A stretch of DNA of 64,000 nt from Paraflavitalea sp. CAU 1676 (GCF_029223285.1 NZ_JARHUJ010000006.1:496001-560000); one strand, 5' to 3'. Numbered from the stretch's first letter, positions 1-9,329 are shown. Numbers and translations: made by a program. The notes: generated from the sequence alone by a model not told the origin.

Positions 1-1
1 C

Positions 2-202
2 TTTAGTGTCACTGATATTTTTTGGACCAATCTGCCAAGAGCTGTTGTTGAATTCACTAATTACGTGGAGCATTGGCATGCTCAAAGAGAGTCGAGGGTA
101 GCTAGCCTTTCTTTTACTTATCGCTTTGGTAAGAATACTGTTGCTGCGGCCCGCAGGCGTACCACCGCTTCAGAAGAAGAGCGCAGAAGGGCTGGAAACT
201 GA
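2..202 (+). CDS. C-terminal fragment of an outer-membrane beta-barrel protein
   Basis: An open frame enters from the left edge and ends at a TGA at 200-202, giving the last 66 residues of a larger protein. The segment ends in an aromatic, alternating strand (VASLSFTYRFGKNTV) followed by a basic/acidic tail (RRRTTASEEERRRAGN). A terminal strand of the type SFTYRFGK is typical of Bacteroidota TonB-dependent or OMP_b-brl_3 barrel proteins, whose last strand closes the barrel. The family is inferred from this strand alone; the N-terminal plug or peptidase-like domain lies outside the window. It converges on the small minus-strand gene that follows. Confidence 0.6.
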   Translation, partial: FSVTDIFWTNLPRAVVEFTNYVEHWHAQRESRVASLSFTYRFGKNTVAAARRRTTASEEERRRAGN

Positions 203-306
203 TAAGAACGTCAGGCCGCGAAAGGCTGGCGGCCAGTAGCTGTCGCTGGCTTCTGCCAATATACACAGTTGGGTTAATAACGATCGAACGCAAGTAGCCA
301 AGTCAG

Positions 307-456
307 CTAGTGCCTTTTGAAATACTGAACTTCCCGTTCATGCTTTTTGGCGGCCTCCAGCGAATCAAAAGTGCCGAGGTTACGCCGCTTATGGGTTTTC
401 GGATCTTTCTTACGGGAATAGAGCCGGTATTCGCCCGATTTTAACTTGCGTATCAT
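307..456 (-). CDS. Small conserved basic protein (49 aa)
   Basis: A complete 49-residue frame begins MIRKLKSGEYRLYSRKKDPK and ends HEREVQYFKRH. It is rich in Lys/Arg and has a compact pattern (GEYRLYSRK..KR.NLG.F.S...A..HER.VQ.FK) that I recognise from small uncharacterised proteins found across many bacteria, where a KTGKRRNLGTF segment is typical. It has no signal peptide and no membrane segment, so it is probably cytosolic and may contact nucleic acid because of its charge (inference). It sits alone between the upstream barrel gene and the AraC gene, 27 nt beyond the AraC stop codon. Function unknown. Confidence 0.7.
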   Translation of the reverse strand: MIRKLKSGEYRLYSRKKDPKTHKRRNLGTFDSLEAAKKHEREVQYFKRH

Positions 457-483
457 AAAGATGTTTCTCGTAAAAGGCACAAT

Positions 484-1353
484 TCACATGCCATCAGAGC
501 GACCCTTTTTGTGTAGGCTCTGCAACAATTGAAGGTGTGGTTGCAGGCTCTGGATGGTGCTTTTGGTGAGGAACTGCTTCAGGTGTTTATAGAAGTGACT
601 GTGGTCGTAATAGCCATAAACGGAATAATGAAAGGTTTGCGGCGATTGGGCGATATGGGCTGCAGCCTTTCTGATGCGCATGATCTGCAATGCGTTCTTG
701 CTACTGATGCTGGTAGCACGTTCAAAATAGCGTTGCAGTGTGCGGGTGGAGATCTTGTACTGTTCGGCCATCTTTTCGATGGTCGTCTTAAAATCGTTTT
801 CCCGGTAACACCGGTCAAGGATCTCAGTAACGATGTGAATTTCCTGGAGCGAACCTGCATGTTCCTCGATGATGGGCTCGTAGTAGTTGCTGATGATCCT
901 TACTCTCTCTTCAAAAGTGGCGGCCGCTTTGATTCCATCGATCACAGATTGATCCACCAGGTAGCTGAGCGGGAAGATCTGATCACGGTACTCCGAAAAG
1001 TTCACTTTCTTCAGGAAGAGGATAGGTGAAATTTTGAACTTGATGCCGAAAAGCTGGTTTCCAGGCTGATGATAGCATTCTATACTCTGGTGCCGGGGCA
1101 GGAACCCATCGGTGCGCATATCGAAACGCTGTTCGCCAACCTGCATCACAAAGGGAGTTCCCAGGTTGATGAGGTAGGTGTACCCTACGTTTGGAAAAAG
1201 TGCATCGGAAAACCCCTCAGGATGGTCTTCCCACAAACGTGCGAAATTGGTTTCCCAGATAAAGTCAATGAAGTCGCCCAATTTACCAGTTGGGGATATG
1301 CGGTGGTAATTGTTTTCAAAATGGGCCTTATGGAAGAATTCTACATGCTGCAC
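484..1353 (-). CDS. AraC family transcriptional regulator
   Basis: The 289-aa protein has the two-part layout of AraC regulators. Residues about 1-150 form a non-DNA-binding sensor region of the DUF6597 type (GKLGDFIDFIWETNF near the start, then FGIKFKISP). Residues about 175-275 form the paired helix-turn-helix domain, with IEKMAEQYKISTRTLQRYFERAT as the first HTH and YGYYDHSHFYKHLKQFL as the second signature. It therefore probably binds DNA and senses an unknown ligand. It lies 224 nt downstream of the antiporter on the same strand, so it may be read from its own promoter in 1354-1577. No target can be named from the sequence. Confidence 0.85.
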   Translation of the reverse strand: MQHVEFFHKAHFENNYHRISPTGKLGDFIDFIWETNFARLWEDHPEGFSDALFPNVGYTYLINLGTPFVMQVGEQRFDMRTDGFLPRHQSIECYHQPGNQLFGIKFKISPILFLKKVNFSEYRDQIFPLSYLVDQSVIDGIKAAATFEERVRIISNYYEPIIEEHAGSLQEIHIVTEILDRCYRENDFKTTIEKMAEQYKISTRTLQRYFERATSISSKNALQIMRIRKAAAHIAQSPQTFHYSVYGYYDHSHFYKHLKQFLTKSTIQSLQPHLQLLQSLHKKGRSDGM

Positions 1354-1577
1354 GGTAAATCAATATTGCAATATTACGGCTAACTGCATTTTTAGGACAG
1401 GAGGAAAACGATAACCTGCTGTAAAAAAGTATGGCCGGTTTTCGCTGTCATATATTGGACGCCTGTCCTTTTTGTTCCTTGCGGAAAAAAACCATGCCCA
1501 CTCCTCAAGGGCTTATTCGCGAGGTGTTTTTAAACGGGGCGTCTGATTCTTTTCCGTGGATCTGTTCATCTTCAGTA

Positions 1578-3170
1578 CTATCTCCTCAACCGGGCCTCCT
1601 CCAGGTCGAGCTCTGTTTCGCGTTTGCGGATCAGCTCATCGGGAAATTCTTTGCTGCGGCTCATTTTCGCTAGTTCCGCGCGACGCACCTGCACCGATTC
1701 CAGCAACATCTGCCGGTATTGAGGTACAAAACTGCCGGCAGTTTGAGCGCCCTCGTCCTGGGTAAGGCGGCTGTTGGCGATTTCAGCCATGCGTTGGTAT
1801 CTTTCGCGCAGGCGAACAAAGGCTTCGATCGATGCAGATTCTTCACTGTACGATTTCTCCAGCATATTCAATACCGACGTCGCCAGCCTCAATCGGATCG
1901 CATGTTCATGGTGCGCCTCCGACTCCGGCGCTTCTACTTTCAACAGCCGGATCAACAAAGGCAGGCTAAGCCCCTGAATTACGAGGGTGAACAGGATCAC
2001 CACAAACGTGATGAAGAGTATGAGGTTGCGTTGTGGAAAAGCCTGTCCGTCGCTAAGGGTAATGGGAACCGCCAGTGCCGATGCCAGCGACACCACACCC
2101 CGCATGCCGCTCCAACCCACAATGAAAACCGAAGCTCCCGTGGGCCGGGGCTCTTTTTCCCGGATCTTTTTGCTGAATAAGCGAGGCAGGTAAGCACCCG
2201 GGTATACCCACAGTATGCGGATGACAATCGTAACCAGGCTGATCAGTACGGCATATTTGATGGCGTCCAGCAAAGAGTTTTCTCCCAGTTCCTTAATAAT
2301 ATAGGGAAGCTCCAGACCTATCATGATAAACACCACGCCATTGAGCAGGAACACCAGTGTTTCCCAAACACTCACCGCCTGGAGGCGGGTGTTATACGAA
2401 AACACCTCGTGCGAACGGAAAGAAAGAAATAAACCGCCGCTTACAACGGCGAGCACACCCGAATAGTGAAAATGCTCCGCGGCGATGTACATGAGGTAGG
2501 GCGAAATAAGTGTGATGGCTGTATCGATGCTCGGCGTCGTTGGCAAAAACCGGTGAATCAGGTATACCACATGGGCGATCGCCAGTCCGATCAAAACACC
2601 CATAAATACGACCAGCACAAAGTCGACGCCGGCATCCCACAGCGCAAACTGACCGGTGAAGATGGCCGCCAATGCAAAACGGAATACGATCAAGCTCGAC
2701 GCATCATTGATGAGGCTTTCCCCCTCAAGTATCGCAGTGATCCGCTTGGGCACTTTCAGGTGTTCGAGTACACTGGTAGCTGCGATTGCATCGGGCGGAG
2801 AGACGATGGCTCCCAATAAAAACCCGAGGGGAAGTGTAAAACCCGGTATCATCGCATTGGCTACAAAGGCAATCGCTGTGGCGGTAAAGATAACCAACCC
2901 GAATGCCAGCATAAAAACCGGCCGGCGATACCGCCAGAAATCATTCCAAGATGTATACCAGGCCGCTGCATACAAAAGGGGCGGCAAAAATATGATAAAT
3001 ACCAGCTCGGGCTGCAAGGTAATAGAAGGCACACCGGGTATGAAACCAATACCCAAACCAGCTAATACCAATAAGATGGGATAAGAGATCTGCAGTTTAT
3101 TGCTCAGCATCGTAAGCAGCGAAACCACCAGAAGGAGAGAAATGATCAATAGGAGGTTGTCTTGAAGCAT
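1578..3170 (-). CDS. Na+/H+ antiporter, CPA1 family
   Basis: The 530-aa protein opens directly into hydrophobic segments and carries about 12 predicted membrane spans over residues 1-410, then a charged cytosolic tail of about 110 residues. Family marks are PPLLYAAAWYTSW near 63-74, PPDAIAATSVLEHLKVPKR from 125 and the ion-site region ESLINDASS at 151-159, where the Asn-Asp pair is the conserved cation/proton site of electroneutral CPA1 exchangers. Role: exchange of Na+ (or K+) for H+ across the inner membrane for pH and salt homeostasis. Length matches the bacterial Nha-type CPA1 group (TIGR00831). The gene is monocistronic or leads into the AraC gene downstream. Confidence 0.9.
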   Translation of the reverse strand: MLQDNLLLIISLLLVVSLLTMLSNKLQISYPILLVLAGLGIGFIPGVPSITLQPELVFIIFLPPLLYAAAWYTSWNDFWRYRRPVFMLAFGLVIFTATAIAFVANAMIPGFTLPLGFLLGAIVSPPDAIAATSVLEHLKVPKRITAILEGESLINDASSLIVFRFALAAIFTGQFALWDAGVDFVLVVFMGVLIGLAIAHVVYLIHRFLPTTPSIDTAITLISPYLMYIAAEHFHYSGVLAVVSGGLFLSFRSHEVFSYNTRLQAVSVWETLVFLLNGVVFIMIGLELPYIIKELGENSLLDAIKYAVLISLVTIVIRILWVYPGAYLPRLFSKKIREKEPRPTGASVFIVGWSGMRGVVSLASALAVPITLSDGQAFPQRNLILFITFVVILFTLVIQGLSLPLLIRLLKVEAPESEAHHEHAIRLRLATSVLNMLEKSYSEESASIEAFVRLRERYQRMAEIANSRLTQDEGAQTAGSFVPQYRQMLLESVQVRRAELAKMSRSKEFPDELIRKRETELDLEEARLRR

Positions 3171-3442
3171 GGCGTATTGGTTATTATAAACGATTGGACG
3201 ACAATTTAGAATATTTTCACAAATATCATAATGGGGCAGTATGGTCCTTTGGGTTGCCCGGCCTGTAGAGCTAGGACTACAGTTCAGAAACGAGCTAACT
3301 ATAATATAATCTAAAGCCGCAGGGCTAACAGCCTAAGCACAAGCGTATTTAAGAATGGTTGTCTTTAATTGAAACCCCGTGGCAAAGTAATTGGGTCAAT
3401 ATGGGTGAAACATAGATAGGGAACACCAAAAAATATCATTTT

Positions 3443-3604
3443 ATGAAAAAAATTCTCAGTGCGCTGGCAATAGCCGGTTTATTTACTGTTTTTGCCTGCC
3501 AAACGCCGGAGCCGGCTACTAATCCCAATAAGAGCGATACCACGATCAACAAAACTCAACCCGACACTACTGTCGCTAAGCCCGACAGTGCTTCCAGGCA
3601 ATAA
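3443..3604 (+). CDS. Small lipoprotein (53 aa)
   Basis: A 53-residue frame starts MKKILSALAIAGLFTVFACQ, a lipoprotein signal with the acylated Cys at position 19. The mature part is only about 35 residues, rich in Thr, Pro, Asn, Asp and Lys with no hydrophobic core, so it is probably a disordered tether at the membrane surface. It is the first of three adjacent plus-strand lipoprotein genes (next start 17 nt downstream), and its composition closely matches the second, which suggests a duplication. Function unknown. The start is fixed by the signal peptide. Confidence 0.65.
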   Translation: MKKILSALAIAGLFTVFACQTPEPATNPNKSDTTINKTQPDTTVAKPDSASRQ

Positions 3605-3620
3605 TTGAAAATATATCAGC

Positions 3621-3818
3621 ATGAAAAGGATTATCGCGATTATGTTGATCGCAGGAGGGTTATTTGCCTGCGGCGATAACGATGATAAAAATCGTATCGA
3701 GAATAAGGCAGACAGCACGAACAACCTGCCTGCCCCCGATACTTCCATGAGTAACACCGACTCGGCTAACGGCCGAAATAATCCAAATCGTAACCAGGAT
3801 TCCCTAAGGTATAATTAA
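3621..3818 (+). CDS. Small lipoprotein (65 aa)
   Basis: The 65-aa product begins MKRIIAIMLIAGGLFACGDN, a lipoprotein signal with Cys at 17 and Gly-Asp after it. The mature segment of about 49 residues is Asn/Asp/Ser-rich and low in hydrophobics, so it is probably unstructured. It follows the 53-aa lipoprotein by 16 nt and precedes the META-domain lipoprotein, so the three may be co-transcribed. The two tiny lipoproteins look like divergent copies of one another (signal plus short polar tail). Function unknown. Confidence 0.65.
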   Translation: MKRIIAIMLIAGGLFACGDNDDKNRIENKADSTNNLPAPDTSMSNTDSANGRNNPNRNQDSLRYN

Positions 3819-3920
3819 GGGGGGTAAATAACTGGTTATCGATATTTATAAGGAGGATGGCATATTAATTATGTCATCCTTTTTGGGGTTTGGATGCCCC
3901 GTCACGTAAAACTTACCAGT

Positions 3921-4385
3921 ATGGAAAATATACTCGCACGTACATTGGCGGCTATATTGCTGGTTGGCGCCCTGGTTACCTGCCAGTCCGATACCACGAT
4001 AGCCCAGCCTCAACATAAGCAGGCAACAGATACCCTATTGAACGGACAGTGGTACCTGCGACCTGTGCTGGATTCCGATACGGCCGCCGGCAAATTCCCG
4101 ACGATCACTTTTGATGTAGCGAAAGGTACCTTTACCGGCAATACCGGTTGTAATCAGATGAGCGGCTCCTTTAAACGCACCGATACGAGCCTGGTGTTTG
4201 ATGAACGTATACAATTGTCGAAAATGATTTGCCCCGGGTTCAACGAAGCGGCATTCCTGAAAACATTGCTGAACACCAACCGGATCAAGCGGGATAACGA
4301 CATGTTGATCCTGATGTTCGATCAAACCGAATTATCGAGGTGGACGAGAAAACCTTACCGGGCGCCGGTAAGCAAGCGAACCTGA
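3921..4385 (+). CDS. META domain (HslJ-like) lipoprotein
   Basis: From the ATG at 3921 the protein is 154 aa, with signal MENILARTLAAILLVGALVTC (Cys 21). An upstream in-frame ATG at 3894 would add nine residues before the signal and is less likely. The mature part carries the META/DUF306 pattern: LNGQWYLRPV, then ITFDVAKGTFTGNTGCNQMSGSFK with its conserved Cys, and a second Cys in MICPGFNEAAFLKTLLNT. Known family members (HslJ, META) are small envelope beta-barrel-like proteins linked to stress or antibiotic tolerance, but their chemistry is not established. It converges on the PIF1-like helicase gene with only 4 nt between stop codons. Confidence 0.75.
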   Translation: MENILARTLAAILLVGALVTCQSDTTIAQPQHKQATDTLLNGQWYLRPVLDSDTAAGKFPTITFDVAKGTFTGNTGCNQMSGSFKRTDTSLVFDERIQLSKMICPGFNEAAFLKTLLNTNRIKRDNDMLILMFDQTELSRWTRKPYRAPVSKRT

Positions 4386-4389
4386 TTGG

Positions 4390-6624
4390 CTAAGCGTTTT
4401 CCTGCTGCAGGCGGCTGGCATACTGCATCACAGCCCTTATTTCTCCAAAGGAGTATTCATCGCCCAGCTTTTCCTTGACAGGCGTGATGCTTTGGCCGCC
4501 TGCTTCTTTTATGGCATCGAGAATAGCGACTATTTTAGGCCCCTGCACCAGCTCTTCAATTTGTATCTCGCCGGTTGCGATGAATTGTATCAGATGGCCT
4601 TCGATGGTGCTGATGGCCATGCCACGATGAACAGCAATATCTTCGATGTTTTTACCTTCTTTAAACAGCTGCAGGCTTATGCGCTTGGTTTCACCTTTGG
4701 CCCCTTTCGTAACGGATTGTGCTGTTTCGCGAATAGCTGTGGCTGCCTTTTTCTGGCTGTCTATCAGCTGCAGCAATTCGTCGGCGGGTACGCCCCGCAC
4801 CAGCGCGTTTACAGTAAGTGTTGCCTGCTCAAGAAGCTGCTGCTGCCGCTCAAACACCTGCTTCAATTCCTGCAGCTCTTTCACATACTTTTTAACCTTC
4901 TGTTTTACTTTGATGTCGTCGAGGTGTTGTTGCAGGCTTGCGAGGTTTTCTTCGAGTTGTAAGCGAAAGTAAGCGATGGCGGCCTGCATGCGCTGTTGTA
5001 AAGCTGCATAACCATCGGAAGCTGCAGTGGTGAGTAGTTGTTCCAGCTGCCGCATGAACTTATAAGCGACCGCCTGCTGATCGTTTACCTTATTGAGCAA
5101 GGCCTGTGCCCATAATACGGCCACATTCTGCTCTGGCAGTTGCCGGTCTTCATAATTTTCGTAATGTGCTTCCCAGGCCGCTGCAAGTTTGCTCCAGTCG
5201 AAGCATTGAATAATACTTCGGCCAATATAAGCTTTCCGCTCCTGCTGCAGTGCTTGCTGCAATTCATCGGCGGCCAGTTCTGCACTGGTAAAAGCGATCA
5301 CGCGCTCGTCGGTGCTGATGCAATGGGGCTGTATCCGGGAATAGAGGATCAGCCCGTCCATCGACGTGAGGCGGCTCAATGCTACGTACACCTGCCCCGG
5401 TGCAAAGGATTCGCCGGCATCCACGATCGCTTTGCGGAAGGTAAGTCCCTGGCTTTTGTGGATAGTAATGGCCCATGCGAGCCGGATGGGGTATTGTTTA
5501 AAGCTTCCCAGTTCTTCTTCCTCGATGCTGTCCTTTTCTTTATTATAGGAATAACGGATGTTTTTCCAAACCTCCTGCTCTATCTCGAGCTCGATGTCTT
5601 CGCCAGGGAACCCAACGGTGATCTTATTGTCTTTGCTGATCGATTGAATAACGGCCAGCTTGCCATTGAAGAATCTTCTGAATTCGCCCTTGTCGTTTTT
5701 GATGAACATCACCTGCGCGCCCACCTTCAACTGCAGTGCCATTTCGGCGGGGAGTGCTTTTTCATTGAAATCGCCGGTGATCTCTCCGCGAAATTCGTAC
5801 ACTTCTCCCTGCAGCCTGGCCAGTTGGTACTGATTGATCTTATCGGCCTTGTAGTTGTGAGAGGTGAGCGTAATATAATGATCGTCTTCGTCGGGCACGA
5901 AACCGGGAATATACCGCAGGTGCAATTGCCGCAGGTCTTCCTCGTTGGTCGAATTGTTGCGGAGGTTGTTGAGGATGTCAATAAAATTCGCCTCGTTTTG
6001 CCGGTAGATCTTCTTTAACTCGAGGTACAGTGGCGGCGCCTGCCGTACGGCCTGCGAATCGAAAAAGAACGGACTGGCATAGTGGTACTTCAGGATCCCT
6101 TCCCACTCTTCGTTCGTAACTACCGGTGGCAGCTGAAAGAGGTCGCCGATGAACAATACCTGCACGCCACCGAATGGCGTATAGGGCTGCCGGCGAAAAT
6201 GACGCAAAATGAGATCGATGGCGTCGAGCATATCGGCCCGCACCATGCTCACTTCGTCAATCACCAGCAATTCCAGCTCGCGCAGCAGTTCTCTTTTGGC
6301 ACTGTTGAAGCGCAGGTTCTTGATAAGGGTATGCTGATCGGTCGAGTTGATGGAAGGATCGTGCCACCCTCCCTGCCGGGAAGGCAAAAAAGGACCAAAT
6401 GGCAGTTGAAAAAAGGAATGCATGGTAACACCACCAGCATTGATGGCAGCTACGCCAGTAGGCGCTACCACGGCCATTTTTTTCGGACAGTGTTCCTGAA
6501 TATATTTCAGAAAGGTTGTTTTGCCGGTACCGGCACGGCCAGTCAGGAAAAGATGGCGGTTGGTCTGGTTCACAAACCGTACCGCGAGCTGAAAGTATTC
6601 GTTGGAAGTATCCGGTGCTGACAT
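4390..6624 (-). CDS. PIF1-like helicase with C-terminal HTH_40 domain
   Basis: The 744-aa protein has a superfamily 1 helicase core: Walker A GRAGTGKTT at 29-37, APTGVAAINAGGVTMHSFF (motif Ia region), LLVIDEVSMVRADMLD (motif II), GDLFQLPPV (motif III) and AWAITIHKSQGLTF followed by VYVALSRLTSMDGL (motifs V and VI). This order is that of PIF1/RecD-type 5'-3' helicases. After about residue 440 comes a coiled, Gln/Leu-rich linker and then a C-terminal HTH_40-type domain (ISLQLFKEGKNIEDIAVHRGMAISTIEGHL), an arrangement common in Bacteroidota helicases and resembling the RecQ C terminus. Probable role: unwinding at replication or repair intermediates. It diverges from uvrD-like 6823 across a 198-nt gap. 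Confidence 0.9.
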   Translation of the reverse strand: MSAPDTSNEYFQLAVRFVNQTNRHLFLTGRAGTGKTTFLKYIQEHCPKKMAVVAPTGVAAINAGGVTMHSFFQLPFGPFLPSRQGGWHDPSINSTDQHTLIKNLRFNSAKRELLRELELLVIDEVSMVRADMLDAIDLILRHFRRQPYTPFGGVQVLFIGDLFQLPPVVTNEEWEGILKYHYASPFFFDSQAVRQAPPLYLELKKIYRQNEANFIDILNNLRNNSTNEEDLRQLHLRYIPGFVPDEDDHYITLTSHNYKADKINQYQLARLQGEVYEFRGEITGDFNEKALPAEMALQLKVGAQVMFIKNDKGEFRRFFNGKLAVIQSISKDNKITVGFPGEDIELEIEQEVWKNIRYSYNKEKDSIEEEELGSFKQYPIRLAWAITIHKSQGLTFRKAIVDAGESFAPGQVYVALSRLTSMDGLILYSRIQPHCISTDERVIAFTSAELAADELQQALQQERKAYIGRSIIQCFDWSKLAAAWEAHYENYEDRQLPEQNVAVLWAQALLNKVNDQQAVAYKFMRQLEQLLTTAASDGYAALQQRMQAAIAYFRLQLEENLASLQQHLDDIKVKQKVKKYVKELQELKQVFERQQQLLEQATLTVNALVRGVPADELLQLIDSQKKAATAIRETAQSVTKGAKGETKRISLQLFKEGKNIEDIAVHRGMAISTIEGHLIQFIATGEIQIEELVQGPKIVAILDAIKEAGGQSITPVKEKLGDEYSFGEIRAVMQYASRLQQENA

Positions 6625-6712
6625 GCGCCTGCAATTTAGACAATGCTGCGGCCCGGCAACCGAATACTTTTCCCTACAGCGCGCTGATGTGTGAACAAAA
6701 AGCGCTTTCCGC

Positions 6713-6743
6713 TTTGCTAACTTTCATCAGTACAATAAGTTTT
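6713..6743 (+). promoter_or_regulatory. Candidate housekeeping promoter of the UvrD-like gene
   Basis: TTTG at 6713-6716 and TAAGTTTT at 6736-6743 are separated by exactly 19 nt, matching the Bacteroidota pattern TTTG-N19-TAnnTTTG with one mismatch in the last base. It would give a leader of about 75 nt before the helicase ATG at 6823. No experimental support is available from sequence. Confidence 0.4.
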
Positions 6744-6822
6744 CAACGCCTCCCTCCTAATCGGCCGGTATAACGTAAATTGCAGGCTTGATTATCCCGG
6801 TCGGGGTGATTATTAATCAATT

Positions 6823-9237
6823 ATGCAAGACTATTTACAAGGTTTGAATGACCGGCAACGCGAAGCGGTGCTGCATATCAAAGGACCATTGATGATCGTG
6901 GCAGGCGCCGGCAGTGGAAAAACAAAAGTATTGACCACCCGCATTGCGCATCTCATGCGCTCGGGCGTCGATGCATTCAACATCCTCGCGCTCACCTTTA
7001 CCAACAAGGCGGCCAAGGAAATGAAAGAGCGTATTGAAAAGATCCTCGGCAATTCCGAAGCCCGCAACTTGTATGTGGGCACCTTCCACAGCGTATTCGC
7101 GCGCATCCTGCGCAGTGAAGCGCACCTGATGGGCTATCCCAACAATTTCACCATCTATGATACGGATGATGCCAAAAGCGTGGTGAAGACCGTCATCAAC
7201 GAAATGAACCTCGATGACAAAACTTACAAGCCTTCTACCGTATATAACCGTATCTCCAGTGCAAAGAACGCCCTGGTAGGTCCGGTGGAGTATGCCAACG
7301 ACTATGCCATTCAGCAGGAAGACCTGCGCGGCAACCGTCCGGCAATGGCGCAGATCTATGACGCCTATGTAAAGCGTTGTTTTAAGAACGGCGCCATGGA
7401 CTTCGACGATCTGTTGCTGAAGTTTTACGAATTGTTGAAGAATTTCCCGGAGTCGCTCAGCAAATACCAGCGCAAGTTCAAATACATCCTCGTGGATGAG
7501 TACCAGGATACCAATCCTGCCCAGTATGAGGTGATCAAATTGCTGGGAGCCATGAATGAGAATGTGTGCGTGGTGGGTGACGATGCACAAAGTATCTATA
7601 GCTTCCGCGGCGCAACGATCCAGAACATCCTCCAGTTCCAGAAAGATTACGAAGATGCCAAAGTGGTCATGCTGGAGCAGAACTACCGCAGCTCCAAAGC
7701 GATCATAGCAGTAGCCAATGAAATAATTGCCAATAACAAAGGTCAGATACCCAAGGCTCTGTGGACCGACAATAATGAAGGCGAAAAGATCAGGCTGGTG
7801 CGTACCATGACCGATAACGAGGAAGGGAAATACGTAGCCGATACCATCCAGGAGCAAAAGCTGCGTAACCATTATAACAACAAGGATTTCGCGATCCTGT
7901 ACCGCACCAACGCACAAAGCCGCGCCTTTGAAGAAGCGCTGCGCCGCATGAACATTCCTTATACGATGTTCGGGGGCACCAGCTTCTATACCCGTAAAGA
8001 GATCAAGGACTTTGTGGCTTACCTGCGTATTATCGTCAACCCACGCGATGAAGAGGCGCTGAAGCGCATCATCAACTACCCTGCGCGCGGCATTGGTAAA
8101 ACAACGGTTGATAAAACCGTCCTGTTTGCCAACCAGAACAATGTTACCATGTGGGAGGTGCTCGAAAGAGCCCGGGAGGCAGGCTTCAAAGCCGGTACCC
8201 TCGAAGCGATCGAAGAGTTTGTGACGATGATCAAGAGCTTCGCCAGCATGCTGAAAAGTAAGAATGCTTACGAAGTGGCCGTGCATGTAGGCAAGCAAAC
8301 CAATATTGTAAAGGAGCTGTTCAACGATAAAAGCACTGAAGGTGTTGCCCGTTACGAGAATATCCAGGAATTGCTGAACTCTATTAAGGAATGGGTCGAT
8401 ACGCAAACCACACTTTCACAGATCGATGAAGAAGGCACCATGCTGGAAACTTCCGAAAACGATGCTGCTGGTTCCGGTGAGATCACCCTGGGTGCTTACC
8501 TGCAGCAGATCACCCTCCTTACCGATGCGGACGACAAAGACCCCAATGCCGATACCGTAAAGCTCATGACCATTCACGCGGCCAAGGGACTGGAGTTTGG
8601 ATGTGTATTCGCTGCCGGATTGGAAGAAATGCTTTTTCCCAATGGCATGGCGGTGAATACCCGCGAAGAACTGGAAGAAGAACGTCGCCTGTTTTATGTT
8701 GTGATCACCCGGGCCCGTCAACGGCTCTGGATCACCTATGCCAATACCCGTTACCGCTTTGGACAACTGGTGCAGAATGAGCCTAGCCGGTTCATCGAAG
8801 AATTGCCTGGCAACTACCTCGACCGTAGTTATGCGGGTGGCGGTTTCAGGAACCAGGGGCTTTCTACGCGTTCGAACCAGGGTTCATTCGACCGTTCGGG
8901 CAATGGTGGCGGCTGGGGCGCCGGTGGCAACAAACAATCTGCCGCCCAGGCCGAGAAGCGTTATGGAGCTCCTCCTTCTAAAAAGCCGGCTGTTCCATCG
9001 TATGTAACGCCCAAGCCACAACCCAAAGCTGTCGAGCATGTACCCAGTGCCGACTTTGTGGCCAGTGATACCTCCAACCTGCAGGAAGGACAAAAGGTAG
9101 AACACCAGAAATTCGGTTTTGGTGTGGTAAGTAAAGTGGAAGGTTCTGCCCACAACCCGGTGGCTACCGTTAAGTTTGAGCAGAATGGCGAAAAGAAGAT
9201 CATGCTCAACTATGCCAAGCTGCGCATCATTGAATAA
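6823..9237 (+). CDS. UvrD/PcrA family ATP-dependent 3'-5' DNA helicase
   Basis: The 804-aa product has the full UvrD/Rep motif set: LNDRQREAVLHIKGPLMIVAGAGSGKT (Q motif and Walker A, about 8-34), ALTFTNKAAKEMKERI (Ia), VGTFHSVFARILR, ILVDEYQDTNPAQYEVI (motif II, DEYQD), GDDAQSIYSFRGA (III), EQNYRSS (IV), TIHAAKGLEFGCVF (V) and RRLFYVVITRARQRLW (VI). A Gly/Asn/Ser-rich linker follows (about 665-705), and the last 45 residues form the small Tudor-like domain seen in PcrA (VEHQKFGFGVVSKVEG). Role: unwinding in nucleotide excision and mismatch repair and removal of stalled complexes. Known PcrA Tudor domains contact RNA polymerase. A strong hairpin terminator follows at 9330. Confidence 0.93.
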   Translation: MQDYLQGLNDRQREAVLHIKGPLMIVAGAGSGKTKVLTTRIAHLMRSGVDAFNILALTFTNKAAKEMKERIEKILGNSEARNLYVGTFHSVFARILRSEAHLMGYPNNFTIYDTDDAKSVVKTVINEMNLDDKTYKPSTVYNRISSAKNALVGPVEYANDYAIQQEDLRGNRPAMAQIYDAYVKRCFKNGAMDFDDLLLKFYELLKNFPESLSKYQRKFKYILVDEYQDTNPAQYEVIKLLGAMNENVCVVGDDAQSIYSFRGATIQNILQFQKDYEDAKVVMLEQNYRSSKAIIAVANEIIANNKGQIPKALWTDNNEGEKIRLVRTMTDNEEGKYVADTIQEQKLRNHYNNKDFAILYRTNAQSRAFEEALRRMNIPYTMFGGTSFYTRKEIKDFVAYLRIIVNPRDEEALKRIINYPARGIGKTTVDKTVLFANQNNVTMWEVLERAREAGFKAGTLEAIEEFVTMIKSFASMLKSKNAYEVAVHVGKQTNIVKELFNDKSTEGVARYENIQELLNSIKEWVDTQTTLSQIDEEGTMLETSENDAAGSGEITLGAYLQQITLLTDADDKDPNADTVKLMTIHAAKGLEFGCVFAAGLEEMLFPNGMAVNTREELEEERRLFYVVITRARQRLWITYANTRYRFGQLVQNEPSRFIEELPGNYLDRSYAGGGFRNQGLSTRSNQGSFDRSGNGGGWGAGGNKQSAAQAEKRYGAPPSKKPAVPSYVTPKPQPKAVEHVPSADFVASDTSNLQEGQKVEHQKFGFGVVSKVEGSAHNPVATVKFEQNGEKKIMLNYAKLRIIE

Positions 9238-9329
9238 AAAACCAGATCGCACCGGCGCGGGAAGATATTTGACGCTATAAAAACAGGCAGGCAAAATCAT
9301 CCACCGCCGCGAAAGATCTTCAAATAGCT

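Noticed and set aside
214-234. GGCCGC/GCGGCC hairpin after the first gene as a terminator
   Set aside because: Only a 6-bp stem and no T-run.
6835-8406. 523-aa open frame antisense to the UvrD-like gene
   Set aside because: The plus strand carries all helicase motifs; the antisense frame has no domain and no ordered start region.
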